From positions 1-48,749 of the forward strand of contig JAAYQF010000126.1 in NCBI GenBank assembly GCA_012519425.1: a DNA stretch of 48,749 nucleotides. Direction: 5' to 3'. The notes under the pieces are model-generated. The model was not told the origin of the DNA. It did no database searches and saw only the letters and a program-made list of their open reading frames with translations. This DNA is from Bacteroidales bacterium (GTDB lineage Bacteria > Bacteroidota > Bacteroidia > Bacteroidales > Paludibacteraceae). Shown here piece by piece: positions 17,484 to 26,342 of the stretch; position 1 is the first letter of the stretch; each line of letters begins with the position of its first letter. Position numbers and translations under genes: made by a program.

Positions 17484-18860
17484 ATGAACATTGTATTAGT
17501 TATTATCGGTATTGCAGCAGGTTTGATAATAGGATATCTGCTTGCAAAAAATCTGGTTTCACGTGCTGTTCTGACTGAAAAAAATAACTATGCTGATTTA
17601 GATAAAGAATTTGCTGCTTTGAGAGCCCGAACCGAGAATGAAATCAGCAATCTCGAAAAACAGCTTGATGAAAAGCAGAACGAGTTGGATGCCCTTTTGG
17701 ATAAAATAGATGTAAAAGATAAATTACTGAGTGCGCAAAACGTAAAAACTACCGAGAAAGAGGCCGAGGTCAAGGCATTACAAGAAAAGCTGGCTACCCT
17801 GAAAGAGGAAGTTGACAAGATAGGGGAAAAATACGCCGCCGAATTTAAAAACCTTGCCAACGAAATTTTGGAAGATAAGTCACAGCGTTTTACCCAACGT
17901 AACAAAGAAAATTTAGAAGCCCTTTTAAAACCTTTGGATGAAAACATCAGGGAATTTAAGAAAACCGTAACGGAAGTGTACGACAAAGAATCCAAAGAGC
18001 GCTTTTCCCTTGGCAATGAGGTTAAAAAACTGGCCGATTTGAATCAGCAGATGAGCGAAGAAGCCCGCAATCTGACAAAAGCGTTGAAAGGAGACAGCAA
18101 AACACAGGGCGACTGGGGCGAGATGATATTAGAGTCCATTTTAGAAAAATCCGGATTGCGGAAAGACGAAGAATATTTCATACAAAAAGAGCTTAAGGAT
18201 GAAGAAGGTAAACCTTTACGCTCAAGTTCTGAAAATAAAAAAATGCGTCCGGACGCAGTTATCAAGTATCCTGATAATCGCACTGTAATTATAGACTCCA
18301 AAGTTTCTCTGAATGCGTTCACGAGATACATCAATGCTCCCGACCCGGAGGTTCAGCAAAAAGAATTGGATGCCCATGTGGCTGCGATTAAAAATCATAT
18401 CATCACCTTGAGTGCCAAAGGATACGACGATTACGAACGATCACTCGACTTTGTGATGATGTTCATTCCGAGCGAACCTGCCTATATTGCAGCCATGCAA
18501 GGCGACAAAGACTTATGGTCATTTGCCTACGACAAAAGGATTTTGCTGATGAACCCCACGAACTTAATCACTTCACTGAAGTTAATTTCAGATTTGTGGA
18601 AAAGAGAATATCAAAACCGAAATGCCCTGGCTATTGCTGAAAGAGGCGCATTACTATATGATAAATTTGCAGGATTTGTCGATAACATGAAAGACATAGG
18701 TAAGAAATTAAATCAAGCGACAGAATCCTATACAGCAGCTTTCGGTCAACTTGCAACCGGACGCGGAAATCTGATGCGTCAGGCAGAGGAACTCAGAGAG
18801 TTGGGTATAAAGCCAAGGAAAAGTTTACCTATAGGCGACTTTGAAGAAGGAGAAAATTGA
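17484..18860 (+). CDS. rmuC: DNA recombination protein RmuC homologue
   Basis: A 458-residue protein. It has an N-terminal membrane helix (MNIVLVIIGIAAGLIIGYLLA), a long coiled coil (~35-150) and the RmuC nuclease-like domain. That domain contains GDSKTQGDWGEMILESILEKSGL, RPDAVIKYPDNRTVIIDSKVSL and VMMFIPSEPAYIAA, which include the D-x(n)-D-x-K type residues of the PD-(D/E)XK fold. RmuC limits inversion between short inverted repeats in E. coli, a point of interest given the palindromic repeats in this window. The ATG at 17484 begins the membrane helix; the longer frame upstream crosses the promoter region. Confidence 0.95.
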   Translation: MNIVLVIIGIAAGLIIGYLLAKNLVSRAVLTEKNNYADLDKEFAALRARTENEISNLEKQLDEKQNELDALLDKIDVKDKLLSAQNVKTTEKEAEVKALQEKLATLKEEVDKIGEKYAAEFKNLANEILEDKSQRFTQRNKENLEALLKPLDENIREFKKTVTEVYDKESKERFSLGNEVKKLADLNQQMSEEARNLTKALKGDSKTQGDWGEMILESILEKSGLRKDEEYFIQKELKDEEGKPLRSSSENKKMRPDAVIKYPDNRTVIIDSKVSLNAFTRYINAPDPEVQQKELDAHVAAIKNHIITLSAKGYDDYERSLDFVMMFIPSEPAYIAAMQGDKDLWSFAYDKRILLMNPTNLITSLKLISDLWKREYQNRNALAIAERGALLYDKFAGFVDNMKDIGKKLNQATESYTAAFGQLATGRGNLMRQAEELRELGIKPRKSLPIGDFEEGEN

Positions 18861-18920
18861 ATATTTGTTTTGAGACAGTCCCTATTATATTAATTGTATT
18901 ACACATTTAAAAAAAACATT

Positions 18921-19232
18921 ATGGATCAAAAAAAACCCACACAGCTTAATGTTGAATTAAGCCCTGAAATTGCAGAAGGCATTTACTCCAATCTTGCCAT
19001 CATATCCCATTCAAGTTCAGAATTTGTAATTGATTTTGTCAGAATTATGCCCGGAACACCCAAGGCAAATGTTAAATCACGCATTATTTTAACCCCTGAG
19101 CATACCAAAAGGCTCTTATTTGCTTTGCAGGAAAACATATCCAAGTATGAAGCCCAGAACGGCAAGATAAAAATTTCCGAATCTCAGATGATGCCACCCA
19201 TTCCAATGGGATTTGGAGGGGGAGAAGCTTAA
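18921..19232 (+). CDS. DUF3467 family protein
   Basis: A 103-residue protein matching the DUF3467 pattern: LNVELSPEIAEGIYSNLAIISHSSSEFVIDFVRIMPG, then VKSRIILTPEHTKRLLFALQENISKYE. The family is small, cytosolic and widespread in Bacteroidota with no known function; the fold is predicted to be mostly beta with a C-terminal helix. The ATG at 18921 is the first after the A-rich leader. The gene lies 60 bases after rmuC and 73 bases before yceD. Confidence 0.88.
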   Translation: MDQKKPTQLNVELSPEIAEGIYSNLAIISHSSSEFVIDFVRIMPGTPKANVKSRIILTPEHTKRLLFALQENISKYEAQNGKIKISESQMMPPIPMGFGGGEA

Positions 19233-19270
19233 TATTTTGTATATTAGTTTTCTGTTTGCTATTTTTTGTG

Positions 19271-19278
19271 TATTTTTG
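19271..19278 (+). promoter_or_regulatory. Predicted -7 promoter box for yceD-rpmF-fabH
   Basis: TATTTTTG matches TAnnTTTG and ends 27 bases before the ATG at 19306. It would separate this operon from the DUF3467 gene. Confidence 0.5.
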
Positions 19279-19305
19279 CACGGTTTTTTAAAATCAGAAA
19301 AAACT

Positions 19306-19905
19306 ATGTCAAAGTTTGGACAATATAACATTAATCTGAAGGAAATTGCAGACGACAAAGTTCAAATTTTCAAGTACAATTTAGATGATGATTTTTTTGC
19401 CAAAATCGATAGTGTTGAGGTAAAAAAAGGCAATGTCCGGGCAAATGTTCACGTCCAAAAAAGACTATCGACCTATGAGTTGACGTTCAAGCTGGATGGT
19501 TTTATCAAGCTTCCCTGTGACAGGTGTTTGGATGACATGGACCAGCACATCAAATACGAAGAAACAATTCATGCTAAATTCGGGAGTGAATTTGCAGAAG
19601 AAAATGATACCGTCATTGTTCCCGAAGCAGAAGGAAGTATTAACATCGCCTGGTTTTTATATGAATTCATCATTTTGAACATACCCATCAAGCACGTACA
19701 TGCTCCGGGAGAATGCAACAAAAGCATGATTGATAAACTGAGACGCCATATGATCCGTCACAAAGATGACACTGAAGACGAAGCTCTGTTCGAAGATGAG
19801 GGTAGCGATGATCATGATTTTGAAAATGACTCAATAATCGAAGAAGATACACAAACCGACCCCAGGTGGGAAAGTTTAAAACATATAAATTTTGAGAACA
19901 ATTAA
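19306..19905 (+). CDS. YceD/DUF177 family protein
   Basis: A 199-residue protein of the DUF177 (YceD) family. It has the signature CxRC-type motif LPCDRCLDDMDQHI near residue 70 and a very acidic C-terminal tail (DDTEDEALFEDEGSDDHD). YceD genes nearly always precede rpmF and are linked to 23S rRNA/50S biogenesis. Here rpmF follows by 13 bases, then fabH, the usual order. The ATG at 19306 follows a promoter box; the longer open frame upstream encodes a spurious hydrophobic stretch. Confidence 0.9.
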   Translation: MSKFGQYNINLKEIADDKVQIFKYNLDDDFFAKIDSVEVKKGNVRANVHVQKRLSTYELTFKLDGFIKLPCDRCLDDMDQHIKYEETIHAKFGSEFAEENDTVIVPEAEGSINIAWFLYEFIILNIPIKHVHAPGECNKSMIDKLRRHMIRHKDDTEDEALFEDEGSDDHDFENDSIIEEDTQTDPRWESLKHINFENN

Positions 19906-19918
19906 TTAAAACATAAAA

Positions 19919-20104
19919 ATGGCACATCCTAAAAGAAGACAATCGAAAACCCGCACAGCCAAGAGAAGGACTCATTATAAAGCAAAAGCTCCAACACTTG
20001 CTGTTTGTTCTAACTGTGGTGCGGCCCATATCTATCACACCGTATGTGGTGAATGTGGTTACTACAGAGGTAAGTTAGCAGTTGAAAAAACTATTACTGT
20101 TTAA
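19919..20104 (+). CDS. rpmF: 50S ribosomal protein L32
   Basis: A 61-residue L32. It has the basic N-terminus [20 protein letters not shown] and a zinc-ribbon with Cys30, Cys33, Cys43 and Cys46 (CSNCG and CGECGYYRG). The four cysteines mark the zinc-binding version of L32. It sits between yceD and fabH, 2 bases before the fabH ATG, as part of a ribosome/fatty-acid synthesis operon. plsX, often found in this cluster, is absent. Confidence 0.98.
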   Translation: MAHPKRRQSKTRTAKRRTHYKAKAPTLAVCSNCGAAHIYHTVCGECGYYRGKLAVEKTITV

Positions 20105-20106
20105 GT

Positions 20107-21099
20107 ATGTCAAAAAAGATTCATGCAGTTATCACCGGTGTAGGCGGATATGTTCCGGAGTATATTCTGGACAATCAGGAGCTTAGCACCATGATGGACA
20201 CGAGTGATGAGTGGATCACTACACGTGTCGGCATCAAGGAACGCAGAATTCTAAAACAAGAAAATACCGGAACCTCCTATATGGCTGTTAAGGCAGCGGA
20301 AAATTTGTTTGAAAAAACCGGTACCAAGCCGGAGGAAATTGATCTGATCTTAATGGCTACCTCCACGCCGGATTACATCTTTCCTTCCTGTGCATCGGTC
20401 GTAGCCGACAAATTAGGGATTAAAAATGCACTTGCTTTTGATTTGCAGGCCGCATGTTCGGGCTTTATTGTGGGACTGACAAGCTCTGCCGCCTTTATCG
20501 AATCCGGACGATATAAAAAAGTATTGGTATTTGGTGCTGAAAAGATGTCGTCCATTACCAATTATGAAGACAGAACCACTGCCCCACTGTTTGGTGATGG
20601 TGCGGGTGTAGTTTTGGTTGAACCTACTCAGGAAGAGTTAGGCGTGATGGATTCTATGATTTTCACTGACGGAGCAGGAGGTAAGCATCTGTTTCAAAAA
20701 GCAGGAGGATCGGTAAACCCTGCTTCTCATGAAACGGTAGACCGCCGGGAGCATTCAGTTTATCAGGAAGGTCAGGTGGTATTTAAACATGCCGTAATAG
20801 GCATGGCCGGCGTATCCGAAGACATCATGAAGAAAAACAATTTAACATCTGAAGATGTTAATTGGTTGATCCCTCATCAGGCCAACCTTCGCATCATTGA
20901 TGCAGTGGTCAACAGAACAGGTGTGGATTACGACAGGGTCATCATCAATATTCAAAAATACGGAAACACATCAGCTGCTACTATTCCTATCTGCATGTGG
21001 GAATCCGAAGAAAAATTCAAAAAAGGAGATAACATCATCCTAACAGCTTTTGGTGCCGGATTTACCTGGGGCGCCGTATGGTTGAAGTGGGGATATTAG
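20107..21099 (+). CDS. fabH: 3-oxoacyl-ACP synthase III
   Basis: A 330-residue KAS III that condenses acetyl-CoA with malonyl-ACP to start fatty acid synthesis. The catalytic triad is clear: Cys117 in DLQAACSGF, His257 in IPHQANLRI and Asn287 in [10 protein letters not shown]. The C-terminal GAGFTWGA is also typical. It ends the yceD-rpmF operon. The first 300 bases downstream carry no gene but do carry a candidate structured RNA. Confidence 0.97.
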   Translation: MSKKIHAVITGVGGYVPEYILDNQELSTMMDTSDEWITTRVGIKERRILKQENTGTSYMAVKAAENLFEKTGTKPEEIDLILMATSTPDYIFPSCASVVADKLGIKNALAFDLQAACSGFIVGLTSSAAFIESGRYKKVLVFGAEKMSSITNYEDRTTAPLFGDGAGVVLVEPTQEELGVMDSMIFTDGAGGKHLFQKAGGSVNPASHETVDRREHSVYQEGQVVFKHAVIGMAGVSEDIMKKNNLTSEDVNWLIPHQANLRIIDAVVNRTGVDYDRVIINIQKYGNTSAATIPICMWESEEKFKKGDNIILTAFGAGFTWGAVWLKWGY

Positions 21100-21187
21100 A
21101 AATATTTTCTTGCTTACTAATTTTCCTAACTTTGTATTTTATTAACTTTTTTATCATTTATTTGCCTTGGCCAATTGAGTTTTTCCA

Positions 21188-21195
21188 TACCTTTG
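21188..21195 (+). promoter_or_regulatory. Predicted -7 box in the fabH-repeat protein gap
   Basis: TACCTTTG matches TAnnTTTG, with a TTTG at 21161-21164 upstream (23-base spacing, slightly long). A second box, TAACTTTG, lies at 21127-21134. The nearest downstream object is the candidate RNA at 21202-21400; the next ORF is 400 bases away. Confidence 0.5.
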
Positions 21196-21201
21196 AGTGT
21201 T

Positions 21202-21400
21202 CTATGCTAGATAAGTTGACTTACGAATACACTTTACCCTCATACTGGTCAGGCTGATACTTACCGAGGCACTTCGGCAGGGATGAGAACAGTGTCCACC
21301 CCACCGTTTAACAAATTTTTATATTTTATTAAAAGAAATAGCACCAAGCGGCTTGAAATTTTGTACGAATAGAGACAAAGTTTCAGGCCGTTTGTATTTA
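21202..21400 (+). ncRNA. Candidate structured non-coding RNA
   Basis: A gene-free stretch after a promoter box and ending at a very strong hairpin terminator. Nested pairings are visible: ACACT 21229-21233 with AGTGT 21291-21295, CTCAT 21239-21243 with ATGAG 21283-21287, and CCGA 21264-21267 with TCGG 21274-21277. This gives a bulged, extended hairpin. The GC-rich core (…GGTCAGGCTGATAC…, …GAGGCACTTCGGCAGGG…) contrasts with AT-rich flanks. It could be a 6S-like RNA of the kind proposed for Bacteroidales, or a 5' leader element of the gene at 21596. I cannot assign the family from sequence alone. Confidence 0.45.
21346..21399 (+). terminator. Strong hairpin terminator of the candidate RNA
   Basis: The arms 21346-21364 and 21375-21393 pair over 19 of 19 positions (16 Watson-Crick, 3 G-U) around a 10-base loop. 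TTTGTATTT follows. It is the longest unbroken stem in the window. Confidence 0.85.
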
Positions 21401-21430
21401 ATACCAATTGATAACTTTAAAATTTAGAAG

Positions 21431-21490
21431 ACAAAAAGAACAAAGACAAAAAGAACAAAGACAAAAAGAACAAAGACAAAAAGAACAAAG
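21431..21490 (+). repeat. Four perfect copies of a 15-bp tandem repeat
   Basis: The unit ACAAAAAGAACAAAG occurs four times without change, followed by shortened copies to 21504. Read in frame it gives RQKEQ repeats, but no real protein is indicated. A related sequence on the opposite strand lies at 45976-46015. Confidence 0.95.
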
Positions 21491-21595
21491 AACAAAGAGC
21501 AAGGACATTTTATGTTTCACGTGCCTCTTCCTTATTTCAACTCATTGTCTCCAAAGTTCCCCTAAAATATTAAACTTTCAACACAGATAAACATC

Positions 21596-24500
21596 ATGAA
21601 AAAAAATCACAAAATCAGATTCACGCTCGCCATCCTTCTGGCGATGCTATTAGGCACTGCAAATGTGCAGGCAGTAAACTACGATCTTTGGATTGCCGGT
21701 GTACGGGTAACAGACGTCAATAAAGGCGACCTAACAGTTATTAACGGCACTAATGGTCATACGGTAACAGGTGCGATAAGCTACAACTCCACTACCAAAA
21801 CCCTTACGCTTAATGACGCTACTATCTCTGTAACAGGCGATGTCAACGGTATTTGTTCCGGTATTAATGGGCTGGAAATTGAAGTTGTGGGTGATAATAA
21901 TAAGATAACTGCCAACGGTTGGGCAGCAATACATATTGCACAACCCGGTACTATTATGGGTAGCGGCACACTAAGTACAAGCAACGCTGCGGCGAATAAC
22001 TGTGCGATATTTGTTTTAGATGCTCCTCTCACTATCAAAGACTGTACTTTAAGTGCTACAGCAGACGGACGTGGTATTATGGGTAACAGTGGCAGTAGCA
22101 GCGAAATACTCAACATCAACAATGCTACAGTAAAAGCTAAAGGCACAAACATAGGTTCTATTATGAACTTCAACAGTATAAACCTTACCGCTTGCTCTCC
22201 CGTCTCGCCTGTGGGTGCTAAAGTAACCGGTGGCAGTATAACGGATGCCGATAACAATATCCTAAAAACGGAAGTAAAGATAGCACCGACTGCTTCCTAC
22301 AATCTCCATATTTGTGGTGTACAGGTAACAGGTGCAAACAAGGATGACCTAAGCGTTATTAATGGCGTAGAGGGTACGGTAACTTACAATTCCAACACTA
22401 ACACCCTTAAGCTCGAAGATGCTAATATCGCTGTAACAGGCGGTGTTAATGGCATTCTTTCCAATATTGACGGGCTAAAAATAGAAGTAGTCGGCACCAA
22501 TAATAATGTAAGTAGCAACGGTTGGGCGGCAATACAATTTAATAAACCGGCTACTATTATGGGTAGCGGCACACTAAGTACAAGCAATGCTGCGGCGAAT
22601 AACTATGCAATATTTGTTTTAAACACTTCGCTTACCATCAAAGACTGTACTTTAAGTGCTACAGGTGGCAAACGTGGTATTACAGGTCACAGTGGCAGCG
22701 AAACACTCATCATTAATAATGCTACCGTAAAAGCTACAGGCACCGGTGAGGGTTCTATTACCGGTTTCAATAGTATAACCCTTACCGGCTGTTCTCCTGT
22801 CTCGCCTGAGGGTGCAAAAGTAACCGGTGGCAGTATAACGAATGACGGTGGCACTGTTCTAACTACGGAAGTAGAGATAGCTCGGACTGCTTCCTACGGT
22901 CTTGTTATTTGTGGCGTGCAAGTAACGGGGCTTAACAAGGATGATTTAAAAGGTATCCCCGGAGTAACCGGAACCTCAGTTACTTATAATCCCTACACCA
23001 AAACCCTTAGGTTAGAAGACGCTACTATCGCTGTAACAACCGCTGTCAACGGTATTGGGTCTTATATCGAAGGGTTAAAAATAGAGCTTGTGGGTAATAA
23101 TAATACCATAACCGCCAGCACCAACGCTTATTCTGTAATAGTATTATATAACTCTACTACTATATTAGGGGGCGGTAAACTTACTATAACCAACAATACT
23201 AACTATGCTTGCCTATGGACTCAGAATAAACCGCTCACTATCGAAAACTGCACACTAAATACTACAGGTGGCAATGTAGCCATTGGAAGCAACGGTAGCG
23301 GACCGCTTACATTCAATAATGCTACCGTAACAGTTGCAACTGCAAGCACCGGTTTAATCAAAGACTTCGGTAGTATAAGCTTTAACGGCTGCTCTATTTT
23401 TTCTCCTGACGGAGCAAAAGTAACCGGCGGTAAAGTAACGGATGCAAGTGGCAACACTGTCATTACAGAGGAAGTAACAATAAAATTTGTTTCTTATAAC
23501 CTTCAGATTGCCGGGGTACAGGTAACGGATGCCAATAAAAATGACCTAAGTACCGGTAACCCCTGCGTAACGGAAGGTGCGATAAGCTATAACTCCGATA
23601 CCAAAACCCTTACGCTTGATAATGTCACTATCTCAACAACAGGCAAGGTTAACGGCATTCGTTCCGCTCTTAATGGGCTGAAAATAAATCTTGTGGGTGA
23701 TAATAATATAGCTGCCGACAATTGGTGTGCTATTCATATTGAACAACCCGGTACTATTATGGGTAGCGGTACGCTAAGTGCAAGCAACTCCAAAGCTGAT
23801 GACTTAGCAATATTTGTTTATAACACTTCGCTCACCATCCAAGACTGTACGGTAAGTGCCACTGGAAACGGACGAGGTATTGCAGGTTACAATAACGGCG
23901 GAACACTCACCATCAACAATGCTACCGTAACAGCCACAGGCACAAACGTAGGTTCTATTACTCACTTCAGCAGTATAACCCTCACCGGCTGCTTTATTTC
24001 CGAGCCTGCCGGTGCACAGCCAACAGGCGGTTCCGTATGTAAATCGGGTAATGTCGTCACGGAAACAGTAAAGATAATACCGATTGTAAACTACGACCTA
24101 TGGATTGGTGGTGTGCAGGTAACAAATGCCAACTGTGACGACCTAAGCGTTATTTCCGGTGTAAGCGGAACCGTAACCTACGATCACGGCACCCAAACCC
24201 TTACGCTTAATAACGCCTCTATCTCTGTAACAGGTGAAGTCAACGGAATTCTTTCCGATATTGCCGGGCTGAAAATAGAAGTTGTGGACAATAATACGGT
24301 ACAAAGCGATAATTTGGCGGCAATACAATTTAATCAATCCGCTTCTATTACGGGCGGCGGTACGCTAAGTGTAAGCAGCGGTACAAATAGCGATGCAATA
24401 TTTGCTAGCGCCGGCGCTTCGCTTACTATTCAAGGCTGTACAGTAAACGCTACAGCCGGCAAACGCGGTATTACAGGTAGCAGTAGCACCGAAACACTCA

Positions 24501-26149
24501 CTATCAACAATGCCACCGTAACGGCTACAGGCACCAACGAGGGTTCTATTACCGGCTTCAATAGTATAACTCTTACCGCCTGCTCTGTATTCTCTCCTGA
24601 CGGGGCAAAAGTAACCGGCGGCAAAATAACGGCTGCAGATGGCAGCACTGTCATTACAGCGGAAGTAACGATAAAAAATGTTACTTATCAGCTTCGGATT
24701 GGTGGTGTATGGGTAACGGATGCCAATAAAAATGACCTAAGTACCGGTAACCCCTGCGTAACGGCAGGTGCGATAAGCTACAACTCCGACACCAAAACCC
24801 TTACGCTTAATAATGCCGCTATTAGCGAACTTACCGGCAATTATCACAAAAGAAATTGGTCTTATATTGAAGGATTAACTGTAGTAGTTCTGGGTAATAA
24901 CACAATAACCAACAACGGATGGTCAACAATAGAATTTGCGGGTTCTACTACTATTTTAGGTGGCGGTACGCTCACTGTAACCAATCAGAAAAATGACAAA
25001 GCGATCAATGCTTACAATAGTATGCTTACTATCAAAAACTGTACGGTAAATACTATAAGTGCAGGAGGAGGCATTATCGGTACTTCTAATAACACTCTTA
25101 CCATTGATAATGCTACCGTAACAGCTACAGGCACAAGTCAAGGTTCTATTTCCGGCTTTGCCGATATAACCCTTACCGACTGCTTTATTTCCGAGCCTGC
25201 GGGGGCAGTCGCAACCAAAGGAGCAGATACTTTTTTTGCCGTACGTGATGGAGCAGGTACTATCATTACCGAAACAGTAAAGATAATACCGATTGTAAAC
25301 TACAACCTGTGGATTGGTGGCACGCAGGTAACAAATGCCAACTGTGGCGACCTAAGCGTTATTGACGGTGTAAGCGGAACTGTAACCTACGATTCCGGTA
25401 CGCAAACTCTTACGCTTAATGACGCTACTATCTCTGTAACAGGCGAGGTCAACGGCATTCGTTCCGCTCTCAATGGGCTAAAAATAAATGTTGTGGGTAG
25501 TAATACTATAACTGCCAACGGTTGGTGTGCTGTTCATATTGAACAACCCGGTACTATTATGGGTAGCGGTACGCTAACTACAAGCAACACTTATACTAAT
25601 GAATATGCGATGTTTGTTCATAATGGAGCTTCGCTCACCATCCAAGACTGTACTCTAAGCGCCACTGCTCTAGGACGTGGTATTGCAGGTTCTCTTGGCA
25701 CCGAAACACTTATTATCAACAATGCTACCGTAACGGCTACAGGTACCAACGTGGGTTCTATTACCGAATTTTCCGATATAACTCTTGTCGGCTGCTTTAT
25801 TTCCGAGCCTGCTGATGCAGCGTTTGACCCCGAGAATAGGGCTATTTGTAGTAGCGGTACTATCGTTAAAACTCAAGTTAATATAGAGAAAGACATAGAT
25901 ACGGGCACTTATAAACTCAGCACCCACGGCCTTAGCCTCTATCCCAATCCTGTAAATGACATCCTGCATATACGGGCAGAAAAAGCGGTTACCGCCATAC
26001 GTATCTATGATATAAACGGCACCGCCGTAGCCCAAAACATGGGTGAAAACATAAGCGAAATCAAGCTCGCCCATCTGCCTGCCGGTATCTATATGGTGAG
26101 AGTAGAAACAGGGGAAGGGGTTAATACGATGAGGATTATTAAACAATAA
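21596..26149 (+). CDS. Large secreted protein: seven ~200-residue repeats and a T9SS type A sorting domain
   Basis: A 1517-residue protein. The signal peptide is residues 1-26 (cleavage after VQA). Seven homologous units begin at about residues 29, 235, 434, 634, 833, 1031 and 1236, each opening with a Y-x-L-x-I-x-G-V-x-V-T-like strand and NxxDLS. Each then carries TLTLxxAxI, GLxIxxVGxN, IxGxGTLS, LTIxxCTxxAT and LTIxNATVxATG strands. The regular short strands suggest a beta-solenoid surface fold. The C-terminal ~72 residues (LSLYPNPVND to MRIIKQ) are a type IX secretion sorting domain, which directs export across the outer membrane and attachment to the surface. Function is unknown; adhesin or glycan contact is a guess. 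A perfect terminator follows. Confidence 0.93.
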   Translation: MKKNHKIRFTLAILLAMLLGTANVQAVNYDLWIAGVRVTDVNKGDLTVINGTNGHTVTGAISYNSTTKTLTLNDATISVTGDVNGICSGINGLEIEVVGDNNKITANGWAAIHIAQPGTIMGSGTLSTSNAAANNCAIFVLDAPLTIKDCTLSATADGRGIMGNSGSSSEILNINNATVKAKGTNIGSIMNFNSINLTACSPVSPVGAKVTGGSITDADNNILKTEVKIAPTASYNLHICGVQVTGANKDDLSVINGVEGTVTYNSNTNTLKLEDANIAVTGGVNGILSNIDGLKIEVVGTNNNVSSNGWAAIQFNKPATIMGSGTLSTSNAAANNYAIFVLNTSLTIKDCTLSATGGKRGITGHSGSETLIINNATVKATGTGEGSITGFNSITLTGCSPVSPEGAKVTGGSITNDGGTVLTTEVEIARTASYGLVICGVQVTGLNKDDLKGIPGVTGTSVTYNPYTKTLRLEDATIAVTTAVNGIGSYIEGLKIELVGNNNTITASTNAYSVIVLYNSTTILGGGKLTITNNTNYACLWTQNKPLTIENCTLNTTGGNVAIGSNGSGPLTFNNATVTVATASTGLIKDFGSISFNGCSIFSPDGAKVTGGKVTDASGNTVITEEVTIKFVSYNLQIAGVQVTDANKNDLSTGNPCVTEGAISYNSDTKTLTLDNVTISTTGKVNGIRSALNGLKINLVGDNNIAADNWCAIHIEQPGTIMGSGTLSASNSKADDLAIFVYNTSLTIQDCTVSATGNGRGIAGYNNGGTLTINNATVTATGTNVGSITHFSSITLTGCFISEPAGAQPTGGSVCKSGNVVTETVKIIPIVNYDLWIGGVQVTNANCDDLSVISGVSGTVTYDHGTQTLTLNNASISVTGEVNGILSDIAGLKIEVVDNNTVQSDNLAAIQFNQSASITGGGTLSVSSGTNSDAIFASAGASLTIQGCTVNATAGKRGITGSSSTETLTINNATVTATGTNEGSITGFNSITLTACSVFSPDGAKVTGGKITAADGSTVITAEVTIKNVTYQLRIGGVWVTDANKNDLSTGNPCVTAGAISYNSDTKTLTLNNAAISELTGNYHKRNWSYIEGLTVVVLGNNTITNNGWSTIEFAGSTTILGGGTLTVTNQKNDKAINAYNSMLTIKNCTVNTISAGGGIIGTSNNTLTIDNATVTATGTSQGSISGFADITLTDCFISEPAGAVATKGADTFFAVRDGAGTIITETVKIIPIVNYNLWIGGTQVTNANCGDLSVIDGVSGTVTYDSGTQTLTLNDATISVTGEVNGIRSALNGLKINVVGSNTITANGWCAVHIEQPGTIMGSGTLTTSNTYTNEYAMFVHNGASLTIQDCTLSATALGRGIAGSLGTETLIINNATVTATGTNVGSITEFSDITLVGCFISEPADAAFDPENRAICSSGTIVKTQVNIEKDIDTGTYKLSTHGLSLYPNPVNDILHIRAEKAVTAIRIYDINGTAVAQNMGENISEIKLAHLPAGIYMVRVETGEGVNTMRIIKQ

Positions 26150-26209
26150 TACCATTCACAACAAACGTCGCGAAAGCCGTTAGTATCAATTCTAATAAAT
26201 TCAAGGAAC

Positions 26210-26256
26210 ATAATCCGCAAATTTGATTGAATTTGCGGATTATTTGCTTTTATCCT
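26210..26256 (+). terminator. Rho-independent terminator of the repeat-protein gene
   Basis: ATAATCCGCAAATT and AATTTGCGGATTAT form a perfect 14-bp stem with a 6-base loop (26210-26243). A T-rich tract follows. Confidence 0.85.
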
Positions 26257-26280
26257 TTTTTCAAACAACCCACTCTTCCC

Positions 26281-26310
26281 AAAGTCCCCCCTTGGGGGAT
26301 TTAGGGGGCT
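26281..26310. repeat. C/G-block palindromic repeat
   Basis: TCCCCC TT GGGGGA-type pairing is followed by TTTAGGGGGC. It lies just after the TonB receptor stop (minus strand) and could end that transcript. Such CCCCC/GGGGG repeats look like dispersed intergenic elements; a related hairpin lies at 28817-28836. Confidence 0.5.
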
Positions 26311-26342
26311 TATCTTTTCGTCTTTGTTCTTTATTCTACTTC

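Noticed and set aside
21431-21504. Direct repeats as a CRISPR array
   Set aside because: The 15-bp units are contiguous with no spacers and no cas genes are present.
21408-21590. 60-residue ORF with RQKEQ repeats
   Set aside because: It is the translation of a tandem DNA repeat with no plausible start context or fold.
21781-22257. Long open frames on the minus strand inside the repeat protein (also 23221-23463, 24430-24654 and 25670-26155)
   Set aside because: They recur in step with the 600-bp repeats, have no recognisable domains and are shadows of the strongly biased plus-strand codons.
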